Notes under the pieces: generated by a model
What the model saw: only the letters and a program-made list of their open reading frames with translations
What the model was told of the DNA's origin: nothing
The model's database searches: none
Assembly (NCBI GenBank): GCA_014058105.1
Contig: JACGCM010001798.1
Span: forward strand, 186,001-250,000
Length of the DNA: 64,000 nucleotides
Reading direction: 5' to 3'
Origin: Kingdonia uniflora
Taxonomy: Eukaryota > Streptophyta > Magnoliopsida > Ranunculales > Circaeasteraceae
In this document: in pieces, positions 22,901 through 31,941 of the stretch
How the letters are laid out: each line of letters starts with the position of its first letter
Position numbering within the stretch: position 1 is the stretch's first letter
Program-made: the position numbers and the translations under genes

Positions 22901-25900
22901 GTCAGCGCAAATGACAATGCTAATACAAGATTAATGAGATGGTCGCCAAAAGCACATAATGGCAAATATTTTAAAAATAGATGTTGTTGTCAGATTATTA
23001 ATCTTATGGTAAAAAATAGACTAATTGTATGCAAAGATGCTTTAGAAAATGTTATGCAAACTATACTATATTTGTATAGTTCACAAAAACGTTTTCAAGA
23101 TTTTTCAAAAATATGTACATATCTAAGCATGAAACCAAGAAAGCCACCTTTTGATGTTCAACATAGGTGGAACTCCACATATTTGATGTTAAAGTCAATA
23201 CTCTCTTTAAAAGAACCAATTCGTCAATATCAAATGGGAAAATAACTTACTCATACAATCACGGATGATGATTGGGAAGTGGTAGAGTTACTCCAAGATT
23301 TTCATAAAGTCTTTTATGATGCAACATTATGTTTTTCCGGAAGTTATTATAAGGCATCTTCTGAAGTACTTAGACATTTAGTTAATATAAGTGAAGTATT
23401 TTAGCAACATAGACATCGTATACAATTTGTAGAAATTTGTGCGGAAATGGAAGCAAAATATAAAAATATTGGGGGGGAGTTCCATTAATTTGGGCAGTAG
23501 CTACCATTTTAAACCCCCAATACAAACTAAGAATATTAGAAGTTTTTTACCGTAATATCGTTAGCACTCGTATATATAATTCCCAACTTGAGTTGGCAAA
23601 AAATGTTATTACATCATTTTTTAAAGATTATGAGTCGACGGGCAAGTTCAACCAAGCTTGCTCAAAGCACGAGATAGCGTGGCGGGAAAAATACTTCAGA
23701 GTATCCAGCGTGGAGCACAAAGTAGTGGATCAAATGAATTGAGTCGTTACTTAGAGTCGGATTTAAATAGATCTAGATGATGATTTTGATATTTTGCAAT
23801 GGTGGAAAACCAATGAAAACAAGTTTCTCGTTCTTGCTACAATTGCTCGTGATATTCTCACAGTTCCAGTATCCACAGTAGCATCTGAGGCGACTTTCAG
23901 TAGTGCTAGAAGATTAATTATGGATTATAGATGCAGTTTAGCATATGACACAATCGAAGCAACTATGTCTCTAAGAGATTGGTATTTAGCAGAAGACAGA
24001 AACCAAGATTTGTTGATACTAAAAGAATCGCCAGAGGAGTTATCAGGATCAGAGTAGTTTTTTTCTTTTATTACTTAATTTGTAAGGCCATATGGGCACT
24101 TGATTCATTTTTTCTTTTCGTTTTTTTCTTAAATTGAAATTGTAGAGAGGTAAGGCTTTTATGTCCCCCCCCCCCCCCGGTGATTAACTTTTTTTTAATA
24201 TATATAATAAAAAAATTGTCCCCATGTTTCATTTAAACCCGGCCCGAAACGCCCCTTTTAGCCCGGCCCGGAATGGCCCGCTGAAACCCGGCCCGACCCA
24301 ACCCGATTATACCATGGGCTGAAGTAGGTTAACTCCGGGCCGGCCCGACCCGACCGCCCAAACTGCCAGCCCTATCTGGAGCTAGCCGCGATTGTTTATG
24401 TATTGAAGATTTGGAGACACTACCTTTATGGAGAGAAATTCCAACTTTTCTCATATCATAAGAGCTTAAAATATATGTTCACACAGTTAGAGTTGAACAT
24501 GAGACAACGCCGATGGATGGAGTTCTTAAAGGACTATGAGTACGATTTGCAGTATCACCCGGGTAAAGCCAATGTTGTAGCTGATGTATTGAGTCGCAAG
24601 CCACGTGGCATTATAGCACGTTTGATGGTTAGAGAGTAGCAGATGCTTGAGACGCTATCTGAGTTTGGGTTGCAGTTTGGTTCTGAGTCCTCAGATTACT
24701 TTCTGTTCAGTGTTGTTCAACCTTCGTTAATTAGTCAAATTGTTTAGGCTCAGCAGCAGCAGGATGTCAAGTTATAGTCCTGGGGAACAGATAGTAGTCT
24801 AGCAGATTGGGTTCTTGGTTCATATCGTAGTATTCATTTTCGTGACTGGTTATGTGTTCCAGACGTGGCAGAGTTAAAACGTGAAGTTCTGGACGAAGCG
24901 CATCGTACTAGATTTATTGTTCATCATGGGAGTACGAAGATGTATGAGGACTTGCGCAGACACTATTGGTGGAATAATATGAAGCGCGAGATAGTTGATT
25001 ATGTTTCCAGGTGCTTGAATTGTCAGCAGGTGAAGGCAGAGCATCAGAAGCCGGCTGAGCCGCTTTAGCCTTTACCTATTGCAGAGTGGAAATGGGAGCA
25101 TATTTCTATAGATTTCGTTAGCGGTTTACCCAAGGCTCGGAGTGGTTTTGATTTTATTTGGGTGATCGTTGATCATTGATCGGTTGACAAAATTTGTACA
25201 TTTCCTTCCCGTTCGCACTACTGCATCTATGGATAGCTTGTCGAGGTTGTACATCAGTGAGGTGAAGTTGCACGGGGTATCGGTATCCATTGTAGTAGCC
25301 TATCATAAGCACTTATTTGAGTTTGGGTTGTGAAATACCAAGTCAATTGTAACCCATCCTCTTTCCCCTCCACCTCCTTATTCTCTTCCTTCCACCCTTA
25401 ATCTTCTCCACTTCAACAACAATTGTAACCCATCTATTCCCAGCCGTCAAGCAAACCCAGAAGAGAGAGAAAACAAAATACTTTAAACCCATCTCTTCTC
25501 CTTGCATTCTAGAGAGAAAAACAAATCCCAACCCCTAATTCTTAAACCCAACATTTTCTCTTTTGTGAGAAGCTTCGAGAGAGTAAAATCAAACATTATC
25601 AAAGAGTAAAATCATACCTTATCAAAGCCCTCACTGATGTGTTGCGTCGATTGTGGATTTTAGCATATCGGAGTAATCTTCTCATCGTTTTCTTATCGTT
25701 TCACATTAGAGGCAAGTACCATTATCACCGAGTATTTAACATTGAGTGATTGTTATGATTTCGGATACGAATTGAGTATATTTAAATGTATGTGCCATAT
25801 TAGTTTCATCGTTAATTTCGTATACTCTGTTGAGATTTTAGGTTGGCATCGATAGTCTGATTATGTCCATGTTTGATAACTGGTTATGGACTGTATATAA

Positions 25901-28900
25901 AATAGATATTCATGTTCTGGACACTAGTTAAATTGGTACAGTAGGTCACATAAGGGTATAAGATTTAGAGGGGAACTTTTTATACCATGAGACATTTGAA
26001 TGTTATACATCAGTAGCATAGCTTGATGTGATTGTGGGGTAAATACTTCATCTTTAATGAACAACCTCTATTACATGTTTAACAACAGTTAACCACCATG
26101 CCTTTTAACTAATAAGTAATGCACAACCTGATGTTGTAGAAAATATTTATGGATTATGAGTTATATATTTAGGCAGACTATAGATATTCCCTCGACTTAA
26201 AATATATATTCCTTTAGTAGTTACTAGGACTATGTATCTATATATCGGCTATGCGATATTATTATTCACAACATGCGAGCAATAGAAGAGGCTCTTGTAG
26301 TAAGTTGTCTTGTGGTTGAGCATCGTGATTGTTAGTTCTTTTAATGTAAAGATTAGTGATGAGAGACCCAATGTACTTTTAGTACAATAGGGTAAGTGAA
26401 CAGATGTTTACTGACAAATAAATATATTTGACTTCGGCTTAACTTAGCCACAATTATAGGACTTCAATTGGTATAATCTTTATTAACTAAGGGTAGAGAG
26501 ATCATTGATAGTCAAAGTATAAAATCATCGACAGAGTCCCCACTCCTATACTTGTGAGGGTAAAAAGGTCGTTGAGCATAAGATCGCCAATCATATGATA
26601 TAGTCTCATTGCCTATAGAGCAAGGACAGATAGGTCATTTTGATTGAGTGGCAGTCTCCCAAATCATTCATGCATAGAAGAACTTAGAGTCATGTACGGC
26701 TATGTTGTTAGGGTCCTTGGGTTCGATTCCCTAAACAAAATATTTGGTAACTGTTTATTAGTGTTTCAGGGTTGTAAGCCCCTAAAATTCTTCCCCAGTT
26801 GCTTATCGGCCCTTGCATTGCGAGCATCCCCGTGGGCTTAGATCCCTAAAAGTGAAAAATAATTTAGGCTTTAGACCTTTAGGTTGAAACTCCTTGACTA
26901 CCTTGATCCGGTGATTTCCCCCGCTAATTCCTGGCTCGCTAAAAAGGAATCCGCCAATCTTTGGCTCGATAATAAGGGATACACTCCTGTTAAGGATAGA
27001 AAGGTGCAAGAGTGTGATCCCACTAAATTAAAAGTAACCCTATGTACATCGTCTGTTGGTTATCCCCCATACCTAATAATACTATAATACCGGTTGGCGC
27101 TGACACTTAATAACAACATTAATAATTAAACCTCATTTCCTCAGTAAGCATTGCATCATATATACTTATAGGTAAAATTATTATATCACTTTAGTCTCTT
27201 AATTATCTCACTCTGTCATGTTTAGTGACAGGTAATAATTGTATTTGCTGACGCCTTGTGCGCTATATTTTTCACAGGAGGCCAAGCATAGTAGATTTTG
27301 GTTAGTGAGGCTTGGGTGATCATTTCGGGATTCTTTGGAGTTTTATTGGATCGCTGAGCTGTGTCGTATGGTATTTATGAAATTTTATTTCAGATTTCAT
27401 TGTCGTAGTCTTTTTCTCGTTCTTTGATTTTGTTAAGAATATCATTAATTTTATTCAATAATTGAGATATTCCCACTGCGTTGCTTTGGTGTAAGTAGAT
27501 GTAGTTAATTTCGTTATAAATATATTACATCTGTGGGGTTCATCCGTGGGATGCCCGACTTATTATGCTTCAGGGTTTGCTTTATGATCTTACATCAAAA
27601 GCCTGATTTTGGGCCGTAACAGCTGCTGCGAGTGAGAAGGCAGAATGGCTAAGAAGCCTACTGTTAGATATCCCTTTTATGGGTTAAACCGATACCCATT
27701 GCAGCTATCGCTCTTGTACAGAACCGTTATTGCAACGGTAAGAAACTTGTGATTCGTCGTAAGCACAACTTAGTTAGAGGCAAGCTAACTGCAAAAGCTG
27801 TAAGAGTGGATTTTGTTAGGTGTGAAGCGAACCAAGCTGATCCTTTGATGAAAGGACTACCGCGGGCGAAGGTGTGGAACACCTCGAAAGGGATGGGGAT
27901 AAAACCCATTTAGATTTGAACACTCTGAGATGGTAACCCAACCTATAGACTGGGGATCCCAAGAAATTGGTTCAAAGGGAAGAACAAGTCATAGAGTGAT
28001 TTTGGAGAATCGTGCATGAAAAAAAGGGGTTTAACTCCTAGTCCATCCCTATAGAGCATGACATCCTATAACAAGTTAAGGATAAGTTATTTAACTCTTA
28101 ATGAGATCTATACTTCATTTGGAGTGAGGTGCCTATAGGAGCATCTCTGATAGACTCACCTCAATGATTGTGGAAGTGGGCCGCTTCCTATGGGAACTTG
28201 TGCAAGTTCTTTAGAACTTTCATTATGACTGAAATACAAGTGCAAGGCCATTAATGCGTTGGCTTTAAGAACTTTGCACTATAGGACTTGTGTGTGATAT
28301 AACTTCTTTGTACCCTTAAAATTTTAGAGTTCAAAACGAAAGTCACTCTATATTCTAGTCTCTGATCTTATATTCACTAATGTAAAGGTTCAAGTTGAAA
28401 GATACATCTACTTAAGCACAGTTTTAGATTTTTACTCAGATACTTTCTCGTATACGTTCGATATTGTGGGAGATTGTTGGGTATATCTCTAAAAAGAAAA
28501 GCCAACCCTATGAAGGTTCGAGCCCATTACCTCTAGGTATGGGTAGCTTATGTTTTGTCTTAGGACAGTCCCACATTGTTAGGGAAATGAGAATATGAAA
28601 AGTTATATACCCTCTTACCTTATTGTATTAGCAAGGTTATTTTATGTTATTTTAGTCCCACATTGGTCATTCATAGAAGTAGTTTACTATCTCTCCTATA
28701 TATAGAGAGTATGATGTAACCTAAATAATCAATTCAATAATAATATTTTTCTCTCTCTAATCTATTTTTACATATTGTTGGCTACAGACATGTATAGGTG
28801 AGACACATGTGAGTGTGTGAGTGTGTGGGTGGCCTTTATACCAACACTCTTGCACACACCTCCTCAAGCGACCCAGTAGGCCGGGTTGGGTCGAGTTCGG

Positions 28901-30145
28901 CTTCGGGCTTCGAGATTTGGGATTTGGACAATTAGCTCTTCCTAGCTCTGGGGCCAAGGGCCTTCTATCTTTTTACTGAAAAGTTCTTTGGAGTTGGGCT
29001 TGGGCTTTTACTTAAGCAAAATATTTACAAGCCGTTTTAAATTATCCGTTACATCTGACTTGGTTTTACAGTCTCCGAATTTACTTGGTCTTTCTATCCG
29101 TTGGGGGAGTAGTGGGTTACATGATTCCTCGATTCCTCTCCCACGACGTCTCCTTATTTGTCTATAAAAGAAAACCCTTCCCTGCAGTATTTTCTCAACT
29201 CAGAACGCCATAGTTCCAGAGTTTTATCTCTGCTTCTCTCTCTGTTTATCGAAGCTTTATCGAATTACTGAATCCGAGTATTAGTCGAAGTGCAAAGCCA
29301 TACAAACGGTTTCCTTCCCTGCAAAGAGAAACCATAGTTTATATTACGCTGATTTATCCTGGGGGCGACGTGCTTTCTACTTGCTTGCTTTGGGGCAGTT
29401 GCATGAAACGTTTTAAAGAGAGGGACCTAGTACGTGACTCGGCCACTCCTTCCAGACTTATTTTTTAGGCTCCATTCCGTTTTGCTGTTATCAGTTATTC
29501 TCCTATACCAGTCAGTTACTTATCTCTACATTCTATTTGTTGTTGCTGGAAACGAGGTAACCCATTGATTTACAACAGGTATTACCTCTAATCCAATAAA
29601 AATCCAGTTTTCTACTTCCACTTCTACATTTCGCAAAACCGATTTGGTTTAACAATATTCATTTGGTTCATGGTTGGCTACATCAACATTGTACTAATTC
29701 TCATCTGAAGACCATAAAAATGGTTAATTTCCAATTCCCACACATTAAAAGTAGTTCAAATGCGCAAATACTACCAAATTCAATGTACAAAACTCATTGC
29801 TACAATTCAAGAAATGACGAAAAACAAATTCAAATAAAGAGAGGGCATTACCTGGAAGAAAGTAGAGGATATGCCAACAAGGAACGTCGCGGCAGCCCAG
29901 AGAAAAGCGCCAAGGGCGATAACGTGGGTGCGGTCGTGGCGGACGGAGAGGTAAACTGCTAGAGGGTAGCAAGAGGACTGTACAATGGAGCGGAAAAGAG
30001 TGAGAGAGCCAAGACCAGTTGGGTCTGTATGAAGAGCTGCACCAACCTCTTTGTAAACTCCTGGGAGCAGAGACTCATCTGCTCTCTCCATGATCCCAGC
30101 TAGGTTTACCAGTACCAAGGTTAACGTGGTTGATTTCATCTTCAT
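10459..30145 (-). CDS. MFS transporter gene, 3 exons, giant first intron
   Basis: Gene model on the minus strand: exon 1 30145-29852, exon 2 12101-11350, exon 3 10954-10459. Exon lengths 294, 752 and 496 nt give 1,542 nt, or 513 residues plus stop, with phases matching at both junctions. The protein resembles the plant MFS-1 group that includes Arabidopsis UNE2 (At1g78130): N-terminal [20 protein letters not shown], then [33 protein letters not shown] and [16 protein letters not shown]. These are probably proton-coupled or facilitative carriers of unknown substrate with 12 membrane segments. The C-terminal tail is acidic ([17 protein letters not shown]). The start was chosen at 30145 because the family begins with M-K-x-x-T-L-T-L just before this point; an in-frame ATG two codons later is the alternative. 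Intron 1 is 17,750 bp and filled by nested transposons, yet both splice sites are clean. Confidence 0.88.
11350..12101 (-). CDS. MFS gene exon 2
   Basis: Acceptor TTGTTAG|GTAGCAG and donor AA|GTAAGG. It encodes [15 protein letters not shown] through [12 protein letters not shown], the membrane core and the middle cytoplasmic loop ([19 protein letters not shown]). Confidence 0.9.
12102..12688. repeat. MFS intron 1, part before element C, with a duplicated motif
   Basis: Contains an older repeat. The phrase AGAACTGGAAGTTCCAACTC near 12415 recurs in altered form (AGAACTGGAGGTTCTATCTC) near 12641. Between them lies GAGGTGCAAGGC...GGACTATA, which is seen again near 38131-38166. This suggests a dispersed non-autonomous repeat of unknown class. 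Confidence 0.5.
12689..13031 (+). repeat. 5' LTR of element C, left part
   Basis: Starts TGTAGGGTATATCTC, matching the 3' LTR start TGTTGGGTATATCTC. It is interrupted by element B at 13031/13032. It contains the tRNA-like GGGTTCGAACCCATGACC, which belongs to the LTR and not to a tRNA gene. Confidence 0.88.
13032..13523 (+). repeat. 5' LTR of element B
   Basis: 492 bp. Carries CGTTCGAACGA palindromes, TTTGGCCCAG and TTTTGCCTCGAGA, all also present in the LTR of Copia element A, and a CTCTATAT...AAAGGGACT promoter-like box near 13322-13338. Confidence 0.9.
13526..13534 (+). other. Primer binding site, element B
   Basis: TGGTATCAG, a shortened initiator tRNA-Met type PBS, two bases after the LTR end. 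Confidence 0.75.
13617..14768 (+). pseudogene. Element B gag with zinc knuckle (broken)
   Basis: A first open piece at 13617-13844 has a basic tail. A gag domain at 13930-14430 follows ([40 protein letters not shown]), typical of Ty3/Gypsy gag. It shifts frame near 14430 into a segment with the knuckle [14 protein letters not shown] at about 14537-14580. At least two frame breaks. Confidence 0.85.
14769..15726 (+). pseudogene. Element B protease and RNase H remnant
   Basis: A 32-bp tandem duplication (14770-14801 and 14802-14833) repeats KAIMDPGS just before the protease-like [14 protein letters not shown], and it shifts the frame. The open stretch 14941-15726 then contains a Gypsy protease C-terminal part ([16 protein letters not shown]). 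It jumps near 15250-15330 directly to the RNase H end ([33 protein letters not shown]). The whole RT and integrase are deleted. Confidence 0.82.
15771..16216 (+). repeat. 3' LTR of element B
   Basis: 446 bp, the same ends as the 5' copy, with about 46 bp fewer because two CGTTCGAACGA-containing stretches are deleted. Confidence 0.9.
16222..16804 (+). repeat. 5' LTR of element C, right part
   Basis: Resumes GGCTTGGGCTTTTACTT and ends TTTACAACA, colinear with 28995-29577 of the 3' LTR. Confidence 0.88.
16832..17713 (+). pseudogene. Element C gag remnant
   Basis: Copia gag with many stops: starts [14 protein letters not shown], then a UBN2-type gag core ([25 protein letters not shown]). A long Asn/Gln-rich stretch is followed by the knuckle [14 protein letters not shown] at about 17627-17670, where the usual Gly-His is Val-His. 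Confidence 0.82.
17720..18695 (+). pseudogene. Element C protease-integrase remnant
   Basis: Protease [15 protein letters not shown] near 17780, then the pre-integrase region ([23 protein letters not shown]) and integrase fragments ([31 protein letters not shown]). In-frame stops and shifts are present. It is cut at about 18695 where element D begins, in the middle of integrase. Confidence 0.8.
18696..20309 (+). pseudogene. Element D protease-RT-RNase H, first part
   Basis: Protease [14 protein letters not shown] and [17 protein letters not shown] at 19424-19927 with [17 protein letters not shown], the [13 protein letters not shown] motif and the catalytic FVDDILIYS. After a frameshift near 19860 comes the RNase H start ([48 protein letters not shown]). 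Several stops. The expected D-A-S of RNase H reads V-A-S. Confidence 0.88.
20318..20336 (+). repeat. Left TIR of hAT element E
   Basis: Starts TAGGGCTGGC, directly after the TSD. Confidence 0.92.
21005..22035 (+). other. Probable 5' UTR intron of hAT transposase
   Basis: Donor CACAG|GTAAAC and acceptor TTTTTTGTAG|AATGATG; the transposase ATG lies 2 bases after the acceptor. No coding sequence inside. Introns in the leader are common in Ac-like transposase genes. Confidence 0.55.
22037..24057 (+). pseudogene. hAT (Ac-like) transposase, damaged
   Basis: BED zinc finger at 22250-22415 ([21 protein letters not shown]). The RNase H-fold core at 22472-23245 has [11 protein letters not shown] and [11 protein letters not shown], with the first two acidic catalytic positions visible, and the later [14 protein letters not shown]4413-like stretch follows ([12 protein letters not shown]). 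The C-terminal dimerisation domain is at 23794-24057 ([20 protein letters not shown]). In-frame stops near 22421 and 22459, at 23243 and 23402, and a frame change at the G run near 23471-23478 make it inactive. Confidence 0.9.
24357..24374 (-). repeat. Right TIR of hAT element E
   Basis: Ends ...GCCAGCCCTA, the inverse of the left terminus, followed by TSD TCTGGAGC. Confidence 0.92.
24375..25300 (+). pseudogene. Element D RNase H end and integrase
   Basis: Resumes after the hAT insertion with [17 protein letters not shown] and [15 protein letters not shown]. The integrase zinc-binding region follows ([29 protein letters not shown]) and then the catalytic core start ([20 protein letters not shown]). 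It breaks up after HGVSVSIV near 25295, well before the integrase end. Confidence 0.85.
25331..27621 (+). repeat. Probable 3' LTR of element D
   Basis: About 2.29 kb without coding signal, starting TGAAATACC and ending GGGCCGTAACA, an ending common in Del/Tekay LTRs. The start is provisional because integrase is truncated and no second LTR exists for comparison. Short open frames inside (for example around 26644 and 26884) look fortuitous. Confidence 0.6.
27622..27912 (+). pseudogene. Element C RNase H remnant
   Basis: Copia C-terminal RNase [36 protein letters not shown] and [12 protein letters not shown]. One or more stops and a short deletion remove the C-D-N part. It shows that element C resumes right after the LTR of D. 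Confidence 0.8.
27913..28474. other. Element C 3' untranslated part
   Basis: No coding signal. Ends with the polypurine-like GTGGGAGA immediately before the 3' LTR. Confidence 0.6.
28475..29577 (+). repeat. 3' LTR of element C
   Basis: 1,103 bp, TGTTGGG...TACAACA. It has a ~150-bp segment (about 28626-28776) absent from the 5' LTR. That segment contains CTATATATAGAGAG and reads like an LTR promoter/leader, so the 5' LTR probably lost it. Confidence 0.9.
29583..29851. other. MFS intron 1, donor-proximal remnant
   Basis: Original intron sequence between the second TSD copy of element C and the exon 1 donor. No feature seen. Confidence 0.6.
29852..30145 (-). CDS. MFS gene exon 1
   Basis: 98 codons, ending ...STFFQ with donor CAG|GTAATG. 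Covers the first two to three membrane segments and the conserved MERADE motif. Confidence 0.88.
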
Positions 30146-30151
30146 CTCCAC

Positions 30152-30154
<3 letters not shown>

Positions 30155-30179
<25 letters not shown>
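30155..30179 (-). repeat. (GA)n microsatellite in the MFS 5' UTR
   Basis: CT run on the plus strand, GA in the transcript, 10 bases upstream of the chosen start codon. GA/CT tracts are frequent in plant 5' UTRs. It also produces a short in-frame upstream extension that I did not include in the protein. Confidence 0.8.
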
Positions 30180-30182
<3 letters not shown>

Positions 30183-31164
30183 AGATGTGAGAATTTGAGA
30201 TCTTTGGTTGGGGAGTTGGCAGTGACAGTTGACTGTAGATTTGTATGAAAATATTGAATATTTTGGACGTTAGATATCTTGAATATTTCCACGTGGAGTA
30301 ATAGAAATTAGTTTTCAAGTTGAGAGTCGTTAGGACAATTTTTTCTTTCTAACGTAAGAATATAGATTTGGATCGACCTCTGGAAACTTCAAGACTGATA
30401 CCAAAATTCCAAAGGCATATCCCTGATAGCTTCTATGGTTTTTGTTTAATTTGTCATGATATATCGCCCAAACATTCCCAAAGTTCATCCAATATTTCCT
30501 GATATTTTCAGATTAACCTGATGATATTCAATATCATGATATCAGCCAATTTTTCCTTCAGAGGGTCCTCGAAGTAGTCTAGTAGGTTCGGATAGGCTAG
30601 TAGGCCTGCCATGGATGCAAAGGAAGAGTCTACAAGGAGCCTCTAATGAGATGGAAGGGACAATAAACATGCCCATCCAAGCTTCAATCTCTCTTTCAAT
30701 GGAAACAAAAAACAGGGCCATCCAAACCGGATCAAATATCAAGTTGAAGCAATATGCAAAACTATGAGAAATCTCTAAATACTGCAACCTAAAGAGGACC
30801 TCATCAACAATTATCAGATTGCATACCTGGCACTGATCTGATTATGATTTTCCAAACCACCAGTCTTCAAATATCAAAGACACTCAAACAATTTCTCAAG
30901 TCAGAAGGCTGGTAATAGGGGAGATCAAGTTACATCTTTAACCCAAAATGTATGAAATATTATTTGAAATATTTTTGAAACATGACATACAGAAGAGACT
31001 GTGATCCATGATTTCCAACCATTCTGTTTCTATCCACATTTGTACTTCAGCTCTCTTTCCTACATCACAGCATCACTGACTAACAACTCTGACTTTGATT
31101 AGAGGCTTCCCTTCCCTATTCACTACTAGTAATATTTTCACCATTAATATACATGTGGAGCTAT
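30180..31164. other. Intergenic region between MFS promoter and HVA22/RNase H gene
   Basis: Should hold the MFS promoter and the 3' end of the neighbouring minus-strand gene. No further gene or clear promoter element recognised. Confidence 0.5.
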
Positions 31165-31941
31165 TTACAGTCTTCTTCGATACAGCTTCCCTTCAGCGTC
31201 TTCTTTGATTATAATGCAAAGGGGTTCCGGAAAATTCTTGGGCCATAACACTACATCTTTCCCACAAAGGTTCATCTTTGAAAGATGGTCAGCAGCTCTG
31301 TTGGCTTCTCTCCATGAGTGAGTTACACGATGCTTCTCGAACCTTTTCAAAAGCTTCCAAATGTGAGTCAAACAACTATGAGCATAAGGAGGATAAGAGA
31401 TTTCTTTGTTAATAACTTTCACAACACTCTCAGAATCTGACTCGACCCACACAGCTTTGATTCCATGACCTTGTGCTAGAACAAGACCCCGCCAAATAGC
31501 CCAAAGTTCGAGTGAGAAAATCCCATCTCGAGTAGTGTTGGAGACGAACGCACATATTGGATTTCCCATGTAATCACGAAGCAAACCACCTAAACGAGCA
31601 TTCTCAAGATCAAGAGATCCATCAGTGTTTAATTTTGTCCATCCAGCATCCGGTTTATCCCATATACACCAACGAGTATGCCCATTGAGGTTTACCCCAC
31701 CAGTTCTTTGCGGCACTAGGTCCAAAACAAGCTTTTCATTGGATGAACGTCTACGTATTTTGAGTCCATATCCCTCCATGACCTTGTGTTTCCTCCCCTC
31801 AATATGTTTCATGAAATCTGGCTCGCTGGTCGTACTCACAAGACAAGGAGTACATGTCCAAACTTTTTCTACTTTCTTCTCACTAGATAGTAGAAGGACC
31901 TCTGCATTCATCCTTGATATGTTCGACGGCCTCGACTTACC
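31165..31941 (-). CDS. HVA22/RNase H gene exon 3 (finger + RNase H)
   Basis: Acceptor TTGTAG|GGTAAG. One exon of 259 codons contains both the U1 finger and the RNase H fold, starting GKSRPSNISRMNAEV, clearly homologous to the VKSRQPYFP starts of the finger exons in the plus-strand gene. The RNase H part keeps the first Asp (NTDG), the Glu (SLELWA), the Asp of ESDSES and the last Asp (RAADHL), so catalytic residues may be present. Confidence 0.85.
   Translation of the reverse strand, partial: GKSRPSNISRMNAEVLLLSSEKKVEKVWTCTPCLVSTTSEPDFMKHIEGRKHKVMEGYGLKIRRRSSNEKLVLDLVPQRTGGVNLNGHTRWCIWDKPDAGWTKLNTDGSLDLENARLGGLLRDYMGNPICAFVSNTTRDGIFSLELWAIWRGLVLAQGHGIKAVWVESDSESVVKVINKEISYPPYAHSCLTHIWKLLKRFEKHRVTHSWREANRAADHLSKMNLCGKDVVLWPKNFPEPLCIIIKEDAEGKLYRRRL

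Larger units (their letters stand above)
20318..24374 (+). mobile_element. hAT DNA transposon E
   Basis: 4,057 bp with an exact 8-bp TSD TCTGGAGC (20310-20317 and 24375-24382). Terminal inverted repeats are TAGGGCTGGCAAAATGGG and TAGGGCTGGCAGTTTGGG (left and right, 3 mismatches). GC-rich subterminal blocks at about 20330-20545 and 24235-24365 repeat GGCCCGA/GCCCGGCCC units, as in Ac-like hATs where transposase binds. The inside is AT-rich and codes for a damaged transposase. Confidence 0.95.
18696..27621 (+). mobile_element. 5'-truncated Gypsy element D
   Basis: Begins abruptly in the gag/protease linker right after element C integrase and ends with a long LTR (GGGCCGTAACA) at 27621, after which element C RNase H resumes. 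Protease, RT, RNase H, integrase order with chromovirus-like (Del/Tekay) motifs. No 5' LTR or main gag. The most likely history is that D inserted further 3' in C and a deletion then removed C's RT together with D's 5' LTR and gag. It carries the hAT element E inside its RNase H. Confidence 0.8.
12689..29577 (+). mobile_element. Copia LTR retrotransposon C (host of B, D, E)
   Basis: Perfect 5-bp TSD GGTAT at 12684-12688 and 29578-29582. It lies in the antisense orientation relative to the MFS gene whose intron 1 it occupies. The 5' LTR is split by element B. Gag, protease and integrase remnants run from 16832 to about 18695. The RT region is absent, and the C-terminal RNase H piece appears at 27622-27912 after element D. 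Net of its inserts it is about 4.8 kb, so part of pol has been lost. Many stops: an old copy. Confidence 0.9.

Noticed and set aside
26700..26735. GGGTTCGATTCCC, a possible tRNA B box
   Set aside because: No matching A box or cloverleaf around it; it lies in the long LTR of element D.
29807..30292. MFS start at an upstream ATG (30292)
   Set aside because: The extra N-terminus is translated from the GA microsatellite and has no family similarity; the conserved start M-K-x-x-T-L-T-L lies downstream.
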